A DNA stretch of 64,000 nucleotides from Roseiarcus sp963709655 (GTDB taxonomy: Bacteria; Pseudomonadota; Alphaproteobacteria; Rhizobiales; Beijerinckiaceae): contig CAVPXF010000053.1 of assembly GCA_963709655.1 (NCBI GenBank), forward strand, positions 496,001 through 560,000. The letters are read 5' to 3'. Below, piece after piece: positions 1 through 9,684 of the stretch. Every line of letters begins with the position of its first letter. Within the stretch, counting starts at the first letter, position 1. The notes below the pieces were generated by a model that was not told the origin of the DNA, did no database searches, and worked only from the letters and a program-made list of their open reading frames with translations. The position numbers were made by a program, and so were the translations under genes.

Positions 1-56
1 TAGGGCGGGGTCGGCGACACCGCCCGGCGCGGTCAGCGCCCGCGCCCTACAAAGCC

Positions 57-1367
57 TCAGGTGTAGCGGTTCACCACGTTCTCGAAAAACTCCTGCCGCC
101 CGGAGCGCGGCTTCGGGTCGATCTTTTCGTCGGCGACGCGCTTGGCGATCGCCTCGAGGCTCGCGCCGGGCTTCAGCATCGCTTGAGCTGCCGCTGAGCT
201 CCAGCCGGCGTAGCGCTCCGCGCGCAAGGCGTCCAACTTGCCGTCCTCGATCATCGCCGCCGCGGAAACAAGCGCCTCGGCGCAGGCGTCAATGCCGCCG
301 ATATGGCCGATGAGAAGATCCGCCGGATCGATCGACTGGCGGCGCACCTTTGAGTCGAAGTTGAAGCCGCCGGGCGCGATGCCGCCGTTCTTGAGGATGA
401 AATACATCGCCGGGACCAGTTCCGCCGCGTTATTGGGGAACTGGTCGGTGTCCCAGCCCGACTGGTAGTCGTTACGGTTGGCGTCGACCGAGCCGAGCAG
501 GCCGAGCGCGGCCGCGAGCCCGACCTCGTGCTCGAAGGAATGGTGCGCCAGCACCGCGTGGCCGACCTCGATGTTGAGCTTGACCTCGTTCTCGAGGCCG
601 AACTTGCGCAAAAATCCGGCGACCGTGGCCACATCGAAGTCGTACTGGTGCTTGGTCGGCTCCTGCGGCTTCGGCTCGACCAAGAGCACCCCCTTGAAGC
701 CGATCTTGTGCTTGTACTCGACGACCATCGACAGGAACCGGCCGAGCTGCTCCAGCTCGCGCTTCAGGTCGGTATTGAGCAAGGTCTCATAACCCTCGCG
801 CCCGCCCCATAAAACGTAGTTGGCGCCATGCAGCTTGTGGGTGGCGTCGAGGACGTTCTTCACCTGCGCGGCGGCATAGGCGAATACGTCCGGGTCCGGA
901 TTGGTCGCCGCGCCCGCCATGTAGCGCGGGTGGCTGAAGAGGTTCGCGGTTCCCCACAGGAGCTTGACGCCCGTCGCCAACATCTTCTCCCCGAACCGGT
1001 CGGTCATCTCGGCGAGATTGCGGCCGAACTCGGCGAGGTTCGCCCCCTCGGGGACGACGTCCTTGTCGTGAAAGGCGAAGAACGGAAAGCCGAGGATCGA
1101 GAACATGTCGAAGGCGGCGTCGGCCTTGATCCGCGCGCCCTCCATGTCCTCGTTGTTCCAGGGCCTGTCGAAGGTCGACGCGCCAAACATGTCCGACCCG
1201 AGCCAGCCGAAATTGTGCCAGTAGCAGACCGAAGGGCGCAGATGCTCGGCCATCGTCTTGCCGAGCACCGCCCGGCTCGGGTCGTAATGCCGGAAGGCCA
1301 GGGGATTTTCGCTCTTCGGCCCCTCGTAGGAGGTCGGCCCGATGTCGCCGAAAAACCGCTTGCTCAT
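57..1367 (-). CDS. xylA: Xylose isomerase
   Basis: Cytoplasmic enzyme that interconverts D-xylose and D-xylulose (also glucose and fructose), the first step of xylose use. The 436-residue product has the expected family length. It carries the metal- and substrate-binding stretches VEPKPQEPTKHQYD (about residue 230), NIEVGHAVLAHHSFEHE (about 265) and GSVDANRNDYQSGWDTDQFP (about 290). The frame stays open well upstream, but family alignment begins at MSKRFFGD, and a GGGAGAA ribosome site precedes that ATG. It is divergent from a pentose-type ABC transporter, which fits joint control of uptake and isomerisation. No xylulokinase gene is in the window; it could lie to the left. Confidence 0.96.
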   Translation of the reverse strand: MSKRFFGDIGPTSYEGPKSENPLAFRHYDPSRAVLGKTMAEHLRPSVCYWHNFGWLGSDMFGASTFDRPWNNEDMEGARIKADAAFDMFSILGFPFFAFHDKDVVPEGANLAEFGRNLAEMTDRFGEKMLATGVKLLWGTANLFSHPRYMAGAATNPDPDVFAYAAAQVKNVLDATHKLHGANYVLWGGREGYETLLNTDLKRELEQLGRFLSMVVEYKHKIGFKGVLLVEPKPQEPTKHQYDFDVATVAGFLRKFGLENEVKLNIEVGHAVLAHHSFEHEVGLAAALGLLGSVDANRNDYQSGWDTDQFPNNAAELVPAMYFILKNGGIAPGGFNFDSKVRRQSIDPADLLIGHIGGIDACAEALVSAAAMIEDGKLDALRAERYAGWSSAAAQAMLKPGASLEAIAKRVADEKIDPKPRSGRQEFFENVVNRYT

Positions 1368-1785
1368 TCTTTCATTCTCCCTCGTGCGCCACGAGGCGCC
1401 GTCGGCGCGACCGCATTTTCGCGCGAAACCCGGCTCGGCGGCAAGCGCTAACATGCCACCGCCGTTGGCGAGCGTCATTCGGACGCGGCGCTCTTGGGCG
1501 CCGATCCGACCCTCGGCGCCCGGTCGAGGCGGTCCATGAGCCGCCGGGATTGACTTTTTGTCGCCGTTCTCGGTGAAGTCAACAATGCCTGGCGAGCGCC
1601 GGACTCCGGACTCAGGTCCGACGCGCAGGAGGCGCTGGGCCGACGGTCGCGGAAACGAGCGTCGCCGCTGTTCAGCCTCGCCATCCTTTTTCGATTGCTT
1701 CCGCTCGACGCTCGTCAACACACAAGATCGCCACAAATGACCGCTTAAGACGTGACAACAAAAGAAGCGAAGGGAAGGAGCGTCG
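1368..1785. promoter_or_regulatory. xylA / ABC transporter divergent control region
   Basis: This 418-bp non-coding interval must hold the promoters of both divergent transcription units. The most visible signal is a perfect 7-bp inverted repeat, TTGACTT at 1550-1556 and AAGTCAA at 1576-1582, with centres 26 bp apart. It could be a sugar-responsive repressor site, but no xylose regulator gene is nearby to support this. I see no convincing -10 elements. A strong ribosome site, GGGAAGGAG, ends at 1780 before the GTG start of the ATPase gene. Confidence 0.3.
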
Positions 1786-2565
1786 GTGAATGCGATCGCG
1801 GCCAAGGCGGTGAGCGAGGAACGCGCCGCGGTCCTGCAATTGGAGGGCATCAGCAAGGATTTCGGGGCGATACGCGCCTTGTCCGAGATCGACCTGACCA
1901 TTAACGCCGGCGACGTTGTTGGTCTCATGGGCGACAATGGCGCAGGTAAATCGACTCTGGTCAAGATCATCGCCGGCAATTTCCATGCGACTCACGGAAT
2001 AATCCGTTTCGACGGACAGGAACATCGTTTCGACCGGCCGCTGGACGCCCGAAGCGTCGGGATCGAGGTCGTCTACCAGGACCTCGCGCTCGCGAACAAC
2101 GTCAGCGCCGCCGCGAACGTCTTTCTCGGCCGAGAGCTGACCCGGCAGATCGGCCCTTTCAAATTCCTGGACCATCGAGGCATGAATGCGCGCGCCCTCG
2201 AACTCTTCGGCGAGCTCAAGTCCGAGACTCGCCCGAAGGACCTGGTGAAGTCCATGTCGGGCGGCCAGCGCCAGGCGGTGGCGATCGCCCGCACCCGCCT
2301 GTCGAACGCAAAGCTCGTCCTGATGGACGAACCGACGGCCGCCATCTCGGTGCGCCAGGTCGCCGAGGTGCTCGACTTGATCCGCCGCTTGCGCGACCAG
2401 GGCGTGGCGGTGATGCTGATTTCGCACCGCATGCCGGACGTCTTTGCGGTCTCCGACCGCGTCGTCGTCCTGCGTCGTGGCCACAAACGGGCGGACAAGC
2501 CCATCCGCCAATCGAGCCCCGAAGAAGTCACCGCGCTGATCACCGGCGCTCTCGAACATGCGTGA
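1786..2565 (+). CDS. Sugar ABC transporter ATP-binding protein
   Basis: Cytoplasmic ATPase of a CUT2-type (ribose/xylose/fructose) importer. The 259-residue chain holds one ABC domain: Walker A GDNGAGKST at residues 49-57, signature SGGQRQ near 158, Walker B LVLMDEPT near 175 and the switch histidine in ISHRM. It is about half the length of double-domain XylG/RbsA proteins and matches the short FrcA type, which would dimerise. The start is GTG at 1786 with GGGAAGGAG five bases upstream. Its stop overlaps the permease start by eight bases, indicating translational coupling. The sugar is inferred to be xylose or another pentose from the divergent xylA. Confidence 0.9.
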   Translation: MNAIAAKAVSEERAAVLQLEGISKDFGAIRALSEIDLTINAGDVVGLMGDNGAGKSTLVKIIAGNFHATHGIIRFDGQEHRFDRPLDARSVGIEVVYQDLALANNVSAAANVFLGRELTRQIGPFKFLDHRGMNARALELFGELKSETRPKDLVKSMSGGQRQAVAIARTRLSNAKLVLMDEPTAAISVRQVAEVLDLIRRLRDQGVAVMLISHRMPDVFAVSDRVVVLRRGHKRADKPIRQSSPEEVTALITGALEHA

Positions 2566-3613
2566 GGAATCGACGGCAGTGACTGAAAATGTAGCCGGGC
2601 CTCTCTCTTTCACCAATGTCGGTCGGGATCGATGGTGGAAGCGCGGCGCCCTCGCGTCGCAGACCGCCTATGTCGCGATCGCCTTCGTGGCCATCACCGT
2701 GCTCGTCTCCATATTTGCGCACAACTTCCTTTCGACCGGCAATCTGCTGAACACCTCGAAAAACTTCAGCTACATTGCGATCGTCGCGCTGGGGTCGACG
2801 CTCGTCATCATCACCGGCGGCATCGACCTTTCGGTCGGCTCGGTGATGGGGCTGGTCGCGGTCGTGACCGCGATGCTGATGAAGACGTTTTCGGCGACGG
2901 CGCTCGCCGGAATTCCCTATGCGGTGATGATCGTTTCCGTGCTCTGCGGCCTCGGCGCTGCGGGGCTGGCGGGCCTCGTCAACGGGCTCCTGATCTCGAA
3001 GATCCGGCTCTCGCCCTTCGTCACCACGCTTGGGATGCTGTCGATCTGCCGCGGCGTCACGTATGTGATCACTCAGGGGCGCGGGCAGGCGCCGACCGGC
3101 CCGCAGGTCGACGCATTCTATTCCCTGACCGACGGCAAACTGTTCGGCCTGCCGGTTGCGCTCGTCTATCTGCTCGTCCTCGCGGTCATTATGGGGGTCG
3201 CCCTCCGCCACACGCGCTGGGGACGCTACGTCTTTGTGCTTGGGGGCAACGAAAAGGCGGCGCAGCTCACCGGCGCGCCCGTCGATCGCGTCAAGATCTC
3301 GGTCTACGTGCTCTGCGCGCTCAGCGCCGGGTTCGCGGGCATCCTGATCACGGGCTGGCTCGGTTCGGCCCCGGCCAATCTCGCGACCGGCTACGAATTG
3401 AAGATCATCGCGGCTTCCGTCATCGGCGGCGCCGACCTTGCGGGCGGCGTCGGCGGCCCGGTCGGCGCGGTGATCGGCTCGGCGCTGATCGAGGTCATCC
3501 GCAACGGTCTCGCGCTGTTCGGGGCCGACACTTACTGGGAACAGGTGTTCGTCGGAACGATCATCATCCTGGCTGTGCTGGTCGACCGCATCCGCACGCG
3601 CGAGCCTGAATAG
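2558..3613 (+). CDS. Sugar ABC transporter permease
   Basis: Inner-membrane permease of the CUT2 family (XylH/RbsC/FrcC-like), 351 residues. After a hydrophilic N-terminus of about 30 residues come eight to ten hydrophobic segments. The family stretch TGGIDLSVGSVMGL lies near residue 88, and the cytoplasmic loop that contacts the ATPase lies near TRWGRYVFVLGGNEKAAQ. It starts inside the end of the ATPase gene and precedes the binding-protein gene by 74 bp. Together the three genes form one importer operon. Substrate specificity cannot be read from the permease alone. Confidence 0.9.
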   Translation: MREESTAVTENVAGPLSFTNVGRDRWWKRGALASQTAYVAIAFVAITVLVSIFAHNFLSTGNLLNTSKNFSYIAIVALGSTLVIITGGIDLSVGSVMGLVAVVTAMLMKTFSATALAGIPYAVMIVSVLCGLGAAGLAGLVNGLLISKIRLSPFVTTLGMLSICRGVTYVITQGRGQAPTGPQVDAFYSLTDGKLFGLPVALVYLLVLAVIMGVALRHTRWGRYVFVLGGNEKAAQLTGAPVDRVKISVYVLCALSAGFAGILITGWLGSAPANLATGYELKIIAASVIGGADLAGGVGGPVGAVIGSALIEVIRNGLALFGADTYWEQVFVGTIIILAVLVDRIRTREPE

Positions 3614-3687
3614 CGTCCGCGATCCCATTCGGCGCGGAAAGGTCCGTTCGCGCCGTTGTGAGACATCAGGACCATGGAGGAAGACCG

Positions 3688-4612
3688 ATGAAGTCGTTGC
3701 TGTTGGGCGTGGTCGGCGCCCTCGCCCTGGTAGGCGCCGCTCAGGCCGCCGATATCCGATTCGCGCTCATTCCGAAGGGCATGGACAACCCGTATTTCGA
3801 CCTCTCGCGCGACGGCTGCATGGCCGAGGCCAAGAAGATTGGCGTCACCTGCATCTATAAAGGCCCGGCGACGCACGAGCCGGCGACCGAAGTCCAGATC
3901 ATGCAGGATTTCGTGACGCAGGGCGTCGACGGCATCGCGATTTCGGTCGCTGACGCCAATTCGGTCATCGGCGTCATCAAGCAGGCGCGCGACGCCAACA
4001 TCCCCGTCATCACCTTCGACGCCGAACTCTCCGAAATCCGCCCGGCAGGCCTATATCGGCACCGACAATAAGGAGATGGGTCGCGAGCTCGGCCGGCAGC
4101 TGATCAAAATTCATCCGAAAGCCGGCACTTTCGCCACCCAGTCCGGCGGCCCGGCGGCCGAGAATCTCAACGAACGCCTGGCCGGTCTCTATGAGGTGCT
4201 GAAGGGCGCGGGCTGGACCGAAGTGAAGGGGTCGCCCGCCTTCTGCAACGACGACGCCGCGCTCGCCGCGCAGCAGCTCACCGACTTCTACACCGCGAAC
4301 CCCGACGTCACCACGATCATCCCGGTCGGCGGCTGGGCCCTGTTCGCGCCGAAGGCGTACCAGAACTTCGTCAATACGGTCCGTGAGAAGCGCAAGGACA
4401 TGCCGCTGGTGATGCCTGACACGCTGCCGGTCGAGCTCCAGGCGCTGAAGGACGGCTATGCTGACGTGCTGGTCGGCCAGCGGCCCTACGAAATGGGCGA
4501 AAAGGCGATGGACGTGCTGCTCAAGCTCAAGAAGGGCGAGAAGGTCGACCCGGTCACGATCGTCGGCCTCGACGTCGTCACCAAGGCCAACGTCGACAAG
4601 TTCCTGAAGTAA
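3688..4612 (+). pseudogene. Sugar ABC transporter substrate-binding protein, frameshifted
   Basis: Periplasmic sugar-binding protein of the ribose/xylose type (Peripla_BP_4). The reading frame starts at ATG 3688 after GGAGGA and has a clear signal peptide ending AAQA. It runs to about residue 115, then hits a stop at 4071 after passing out of frame. The rest, beginning AYIGTDNKEMGRELGRQL, continues in the next frame to 4612. Removing one A from the AAA at 4034-4036 restores SESARQAYIGTDN and an unbroken protein of about 307 residues. Either the transporter lost its receptor by a single-base insertion or the base is a sequencing error. Every other family feature looks normal. Confidence 0.88.
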
Positions 4613-4631
4613 GGCTTGCTTTCGCTAGTCG

Positions 4632-4653
4632 CTCCCCCGGCCGCCTCGGGGGT
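4632..4653. terminator. GC-rich hairpin between convergent genes
   Basis: A short inverted repeat of the form CCCCCGG-CCGC-CTCGGGGG lies about 20 bp past the binding-protein stop and upstream of the end of the convergent rlpA gene. There is no clear run of T, so an intrinsic terminator is only possible. Confidence 0.3.
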
Positions 4654-4790
4654 GCGGCATTCGCTATTCTCTTGCGAGAAGCGTCCGCCGGACCCCACCG
4701 GCGGGCGCGACTGTCTCTCGAAAGCTTCGGGGATCGAGGCCTGCTCGGGTTTTGCGCGGGCGGCGAAGGACAGGACGACGGGACGACTGG

Positions 4791-5579
4791 TCAGGGAGCG
4801 CCAATCGAAGACCCGGCGAATCCTGCGAAGAGCGAATCGACGGGGTTCGAAGCCGGCCGCTGCTTTGCGGCTTCACAGGACGCCGCAGCGCAAGACCTCA
4901 CAGAGCGCGTTCCGGCAGCCTTGCGCTGCAAACCTTCGGTCAAGGCGCCGACAGGGATGGTCTCGGCCGCCTCCATATTCGCAAGGCCGTTCACGGGGAT
5001 GCTCTCGGCCTTCTCCACTCCGGTTGATCCGACTTTGGTAAGGGCGGCGACGACGGGCGCCAGATCGTCCGTGTTCTCAGCGAGTCGGACGAGCCGCAAT
5101 CGAAAATTCTCGCATCCCAACGCAACGCCCGACGTCGCGGCCGCTCCGTCGCCGACGGAGTCGGTTCGCAGACGCTCCACGCGATCGGCGCCGTAGCTGC
5201 AGATCGCATAGGATGAGGTCTCGTTGGACGCAGGCGTTGCTGGCCGCGGAGGCCCGGCGCTGGCCTCCAGGGTTTCCGTGGACATGCGGTCGATCCTCAC
5301 ATGGGCGAGCCCCGCGTCCCGGAAGCCGAGCATGACGGCGGCCGCAGTCGAAACATCGATGACCCTGCCGCGGATGAACGGCCCCCGATCGACGATCCTG
5401 ACGATCACGGACCGGCCGTTGTCGAGATTGAGGACCCTGACCCGCGATCCCATCGGCAGGCTGCGGTGCGCCGCAGTCATCCCTTGCGCGCCGTAGAACG
5501 ACGCCAAGCCCAGCTCCGTCGCCGAGGCGTCGCAGCCCAGGCCGAGAACGACCGCGCCGACAACAAAAAGGGTTCGCAT
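4791..5579 (-). CDS. rlpA: RlpA-like septal-ring/DPBB protein
   Basis: Secreted double-psi beta-barrel protein related to RlpA, a lytic transglycosylase that acts on denuded glycan strands at the septum. The 262 residues begin with a signal peptide (about residues 1-20). The RlpA core follows: ASFYG near 28, AAHRSLPMGSRVRVLNL, then IVDRGPF and GRVIDVSTAAA near 75. Unlike E. coli RlpA there is no recognisable C-terminal SPOR domain; the last 130 residues are low in motifs and contain several cysteines. It ends close to the convergent ABC operon and is transcribed separately from the chloride channel gene, 128 bp upstream. The family assignment is firm, the enzymatic role inferred. Confidence 0.85.
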   Translation of the reverse strand: MRTLFVVGAVVLGLGCDASATELGLASFYGAQGMTAAHRSLPMGSRVRVLNLDNGRSVIVRIVDRGPFIRGRVIDVSTAAAVMLGFRDAGLAHVRIDRMSTETLEASAGPPRPATPASNETSSYAICSYGADRVERLRTDSVGDGAAATSGVALGCENFRLRLVRLAENTDDLAPVVAALTKVGSTGVEKAESIPVNGLANMEAAETIPVGALTEGLQRKAAGTRSVRSCAAASCEAAKQRPASNPVDSLFAGFAGSSIGAP

Positions 5580-5707
5580 CCGCGGCTTGCCTCGTGTGCC
5601 TCGCGCCCGCTCGGAGTCCGCCGCAATGGAAACACAAAATTAACCAACTTGCCAGCCGCCCGATCGTCGGAGCTCAGCGCGCCCGAAACGGCCTTGCAAT
5701 ATCAAAG

Positions 5708-7108
5708 TCACCCGCCCCGCGCCGAACCCGACCCCCCCGAATTCGGCGCCGACACGACGGCTTCGCGGGCGCGGGCGCGCTCGGCGACTTCGGCGTCGGT
5801 GAGGCGGGCTTCGTAGATCGAGCGCAGTTCGATGCTGCGCGCCGTCAGCGTCGCCCCGGCGATCGCAATCAGCATCGGCAAGGCGAAGGCGCGCGCCTGC
5901 CCTGTCAGCTCGATCATCAGGACCAGCGAGGAGATCGGGCCCTGGGTCGTGGCGGAGAGCATCGCCCCTGCTCCCAGGAGCGCGCAGACGCCGACCTGTG
6001 TTTCCGGAGCGAACCCATGCCCGAGCGCGCCTAGCGCGGCCCCCACCAAGGCGCCGGCGGCGAGCGACGGCGTGAAAAGCCCGCCCGGCGCGCCGCTGGC
6101 AAAGCATGCAACCGTGCAGAGCGGTCGGATCGGCAGCAGCAAGATGAGGACAAGCGCCGGCAGGCCGCGAACGAACAGCGTTTCGGCGAGGATCTGTCCG
6201 TTGCCGAGCGTTTCGGGGAACGGGATCGAAACGAGCCCGAGGCCAAGAAAGACCACGGGCGGCGCCACGATTCGAAGCCAGTGGGTCGGACGGATGCGGT
6301 CCGCCCAGGCGATCGCCCGAACGAACGCCACCGATGCGAGGCCGACGACGGGCGAAGCGACAAGAGCCCAGAGGCAGACCTGCCAGGTCAGGTCGGCGGC
6401 GGGAATGGCGTAGATCGGGGCGTTGGGAATGATCGCCATTGCGATGACCGTTGCGATCGTCGAGGCGGCGAGCGCCGGCAGGACCAGCCGCAGCGCCAGC
6501 GTCCCGCGCAGGACCTCGAGGGCGAACAGCGCGCCCCCGAGCGGGACGCTGTAGACGGCGGCCATTCCGGCGCCTGAGCCGATCGCCACCATGAGGCGGC
6601 GCTGCTCGTCGGAGAGCTTTTGCCAGCTCGAGGAGAGATTGCCGAACACCGCGCCTGTCTGCTTCGGCGCGCCTTCGCGGCCGAGCGGCGCGCCCATGCC
6701 GACGATGACGATCGACAGGACCGCGCTGCCGAGCGTTCGCAGCGTCGGCAGCCGCCCGGCCTGAAACCAGATCGCCGTGGTGATGTCGATGCCGTTGCCG
6801 CTCGAGAGCCGGGTCAGCAGCCACTGGCCTGCGCCGGTCAGGACGCCCGCGCCGAGCAACAGGAGAACGTGCCTCTCGGGGCTCGCGCGCCTGGCGGCCT
6901 CCGTCAGCGCCGAAGGCTCGTAAGCGCCCCAGGCGAGGCCCTGCACCTCCTTCAGAAGCGCCGTCAGGAGCGCCGCGCCGACCCCGGCGGCGACGCCCGT
7001 CAGGACGACGGCGAACCAGAATCGGCCGGCGCCCGGCTCTCGGAGCGAGGCCGGAACCTTGTCGCGTCGCGATATCGTATCGTCGTGCACGAGGGGCATT
7101 GTCCGCAT
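5708..7108 (-). CDS. clcA: ClC-type chloride channel/antiporter
   Basis: Inner-membrane ClC family protein of 466 residues with about ten hydrophobic segments. The hallmark GREGAP (family GREGP, with the gating glutamate) lies near residue 155, and a GLFTPSLAAGA segment (family GxFxP) lies near 345. No C-terminal CBS pair is present, as in short bacterial ClCs. It probably exchanges chloride for protons, or is a plain channel. The first ATG (7108) is used here; the ATG at 7099 three codons later is equally possible. The next gene upstream on the same strand is the M20 amidohydrolase, 93 bp away; co-transcription is possible but functionally unexplained. Confidence 0.9.
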   Translation of the reverse strand: MRTMPLVHDDTISRRDKVPASLREPGAGRFWFAVVLTGVAAGVGAALLTALLKEVQGLAWGAYEPSALTEAARRASPERHVLLLLGAGVLTGAGQWLLTRLSSGNGIDITTAIWFQAGRLPTLRTLGSAVLSIVIVGMGAPLGREGAPKQTGAVFGNLSSSWQKLSDEQRRLMVAIGSGAGMAAVYSVPLGGALFALEVLRGTLALRLVLPALAASTIATVIAMAIIPNAPIYAIPAADLTWQVCLWALVASPVVGLASVAFVRAIAWADRIRPTHWLRIVAPPVVFLGLGLVSIPFPETLGNGQILAETLFVRGLPALVLILLLPIRPLCTVACFASGAPGGLFTPSLAAGALVGAALGALGHGFAPETQVGVCALLGAGAMLSATTQGPISSLVLMIELTGQARAFALPMLIAIAGATLTARSIELRSIYEARLTDAEVAERARAREAVVSAPNSGGSGSARGG

Positions 7109-7201
7109 CGGTCGGAACGGGTCAACTACGTCGGCTTCGAAACAATCTGCCGCATCGCCAAATCGCGGTAGCAGGCGCCCCCGGATTGCGCTCGCCGCCG
7201 C

Positions 7202-8446
7202 TCAGCCGACCTGAAAGGCCCGCACGAAGCGCGCGAGCGCCGCCAGACCGTAGGCGCAATCCTCCTCGGTGATCGATTCCAGCGGATTGTGGCTGATCCC
7301 GTCCTTGCAGCGGACGAACAGCATGCCGGCAGGGCGGAACCGGCCGATCGCCATCGTGTCGTGGCCCGCCCCCGAAGGCAGGCGCCGCACCGGCAGGCCG
7401 AGCGACGCGACGGCCTTGGCGAGGCCGCCGACGATGCGCGGGTCGCAGGTGAAGGCGGGCGCCTCGTGAGTGATGGCGACGGTCGCGGTGACGCCGCGCT
7501 CGCGGGCGACGGCGCTGATGCCGGTCCTGATGTCGACCAGCGCGGCTTCGCGGCGCGCATCCAGCGGCGCGCGCAGGTCGACCGAGAACTGCACGTGGCC
7601 GGGAATGACGTTGGCCGCGCCCGGCCAGAGCTCCATCCGGCCGACGGTCGCGACGAGATCGGCCTCGGCGCGGGCGCGCCGCTCGATCATGAGCGCCATT
7701 TCGGCGGCGGCGGCGAAGGCGTCGCGGCGCAGCGCCATCGGCGTCGCGCCGGCATGGCCCGCCATGCCGTCCACCCCGACCTCGAGCCGGGTCGCGCCGT
7801 TGATCGCGGAAACGACGCCGATCGGCAGGCCCTCGGCCTCCAGCACCGGCCCTTGTTCGATATGGATCTCGACGAAGGCCCCGACGGAATCGGCGCGAAG
7901 TTTGAGCGCCCCGTCCGGGTCGCCGCCGAAGGCCGCGAGCGCGTCGCGCATCAGGACGCCGTTCGCGTCTTTCTGGTCGAGCGCGTCCTCGGGATAGTCG
8001 CCGGCGAGCGCGCGCGATCCGGTGAGCGTGGTGCGGTAGCGCACCCCCTCCTCGTCGCCGAACGCGACGATCTCGACGGCGTGGTCGAGGCGCTCGCCGC
8101 GGGCCGCGAGGTCCTCCGCGACCGCGAGCGCGGCGAGCGCCCCGTAATTGCCGTCATAGCGGCCCGCATCCCGCACCGTGTCGATGTGCGAGCCGAGCAT
8201 CAGCGCGGGCGCCCCCGGCTCGCGGCCTTCGTAGCGCGCGACCACGTTGCCGGCGGCGTCGATGCGGGCCGCCATCCCCACTTCGGCGCACCAGCCGATG
8301 AAGGCCGCGGCGGCGCGCTTGTGCGCGTCGGACAGGAAGAGGCGCGTCAGCCGGCCCGGTTCGTCGGTGAAGGCGGCGAAGGCGTCGAGCCGCGCCATCA
8401 GACGGCGGCCGGCGGCGCGTTCGGAATCGGAAAGGCCCGCAGTCAT
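7202..8446 (-). CDS. allC: Allantoate amidohydrolase / M20 hydantoinase-carbamoylase family
   Basis: Cytoplasmic zinc-dependent M20 amidohydrolase of 414 residues. Visible family motifs are GSHIDTVRDAGRYDGNYG near residue 85, GDEEGVRY near 120, IHIEQGPVLE near 205, the dimerisation-domain stretch AGHAGATPMALRRDAF, and GAGHDTMA near 370. The family includes allantoate amidohydrolase, ureidoglycolate/ureidoglycine hydrolases and N-carbamoyl amino acid hydrolases. The start at 8446 overlaps the puuD stop as ATGA, so both are translated from one mRNA, which favours a role in urate or allantoin breakdown. Allantoinase and OHCU decarboxylase are not in this window. Confidence 0.85.
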   Translation of the reverse strand: MTAGLSDSERAAGRRLMARLDAFAAFTDEPGRLTRLFLSDAHKRAAAAFIGWCAEVGMAARIDAAGNVVARYEGREPGAPALMLGSHIDTVRDAGRYDGNYGALAALAVAEDLAARGERLDHAVEIVAFGDEEGVRYRTTLTGSRALAGDYPEDALDQKDANGVLMRDALAAFGGDPDGALKLRADSVGAFVEIHIEQGPVLEAEGLPIGVVSAINGATRLEVGVDGMAGHAGATPMALRRDAFAAAAEMALMIERRARAEADLVATVGRMELWPGAANVIPGHVQFSVDLRAPLDARREAALVDIRTGISAVARERGVTATVAITHEAPAFTCDPRIVGGLAKAVASLGLPVRRLPSGAGHDTMAIGRFRPAGMLFVRCKDGISHNPLESITEEDCAYGLAALARFVRAFQVG

Positions 8447-9684
8447 TTCTGCGCCAGGTCGAGCTTGAGCCAACGGGCGAGCACGGCCCGCTCCTCGTCG
8501 GTGATCTGGCTGAAGTTGTTGGGCGGCATCGCGTGGGTCAGCACGGCCTGCATGGCGATGGCCGGGGCGAAGCGCGCGATATGCTCGGGCGTGTCGAGCA
8601 GCACGCCCTTCGGCGCTTCACCGATCCAATCCATCGGCTGCGCGGAATGGCACATCATGCAACGCAACTGCACGATATCGACGACCTCCTGCGGCGCCTT
8701 GGGCTCGTCGGCGCGCGCGGCGGCGGTCGGAAGGTCGGCGAGCCCCATCAGGCCGCGCATGCCCGGCGAGGCGGTCGCCGCGACGGCAAAGGCTGAGATC
8801 ATCGCGAGCGCCGCCACCGCCCAGGCCCACCACGGCGGCTTCGCATGATCGGCGTGCCAAACATTATAGAAATAGCGGATGAGCGCGCCGGCCACGATGA
8901 CGCAGGTGACGATCGCCGGAATGACCCTGGGGTTCGCGTACGCGACCGGGTAATGGTTCGACAGCATCATGAACAGGACGGGCAGCGTGATGTAATTGTT
9001 GTGCGTCGAGCGGGTCTTCGACGTCTTCGCCCATTTCGGGTCGGGCGTCTTGCCGGCCATCAGCGCCGCCACGCTTTTCCTCTGGTTCGGCATGATGACG
9101 AAGAATACGTTGCCGGTCATCATCGTCGCCATCAGCGCGCCGGTGTGGATGAGCGCGCCGCGGCCGGAAAAGACGAGCGTGAAGGCCCAGCTCATCGCCA
9201 CGACGTAGCCGAAGCCGACCACCGCCAGCAGCGGCTCGTTGGCGCCGAGCGGCGAGCGGCAGAGGAAGTCGTAGACGAGCCAGCCGAGCGCCAGCGCGAC
9301 GATGCCGATCGCCGCCGCCTGCCAGGGCTCGAGCGGCATGACCGCCGGATCGATCAGGAAAAGCTGCGACTGCCCGTAATAGACCCAGCAGAGCAGCGTG
9401 AAACCGCTGATCCACGTCCAGTAGGACTGCCACTTGTGCCAGATGAGTTCCTCGGGCAACGACGCGGGTGCGAGCGTGTATTTGCTCATCTGATAGAAGC
9501 CGCCGCCGTGGACCTGCCAGGAGACGCCGGCGACGCCGGGATCGTCGCTTGCGCGTTTGCGCAAGGAAGCGTCGAGATGCATGAAAAAGAACGAGCCGCC
9601 GATCCAGGCGATCGCGGCCGTCACGTGCAGCCAGCGAATGAGCGCCGATCCCCATTCCCATGCGTAGGCTTCCAAAGCCCCCAT
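8443..9684 (-). CDS. puuD: Urate oxidase, membrane type (PuuD)
   Basis: Integral membrane urate hydroxylase that oxidises urate to 5-hydroxyisourate and passes electrons to a C-terminal cytochrome c domain. The 413-residue product has about eight membrane segments, beginning LIRWLHVTAAIAWIGGSFFF. A heme-binding CMMCHS sits near residue 343, in a C-terminal domain ending LARWLKLDLAQK. The ATG at 9684 starts the conserved MGALEAYAWEW. It is the first gene of a two-gene unit with the M20 amidohydrolase. The product 5-hydroxyisourate is the substrate of HiuH, encoded at 25.6 kb. Confidence 0.93.
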   Translation of the reverse strand: MGALEAYAWEWGSALIRWLHVTAAIAWIGGSFFFMHLDASLRKRASDDPGVAGVSWQVHGGGFYQMSKYTLAPASLPEELIWHKWQSYWTWISGFTLLCWVYYGQSQLFLIDPAVMPLEPWQAAAIGIVALALGWLVYDFLCRSPLGANEPLLAVVGFGYVVAMSWAFTLVFSGRGALIHTGALMATMMTGNVFFVIMPNQRKSVAALMAGKTPDPKWAKTSKTRSTHNNYITLPVLFMMLSNHYPVAYANPRVIPAIVTCVIVAGALIRYFYNVWHADHAKPPWWAWAVAALAMISAFAVAATASPGMRGLMGLADLPTAAARADEPKAPQEVVDIVQLRCMMCHSAQPMDWIGEAPKGVLLDTPEHIARFAPAIAMQAVLTHAMPPNNFSQITDEERAVLARWLKLDLAQK

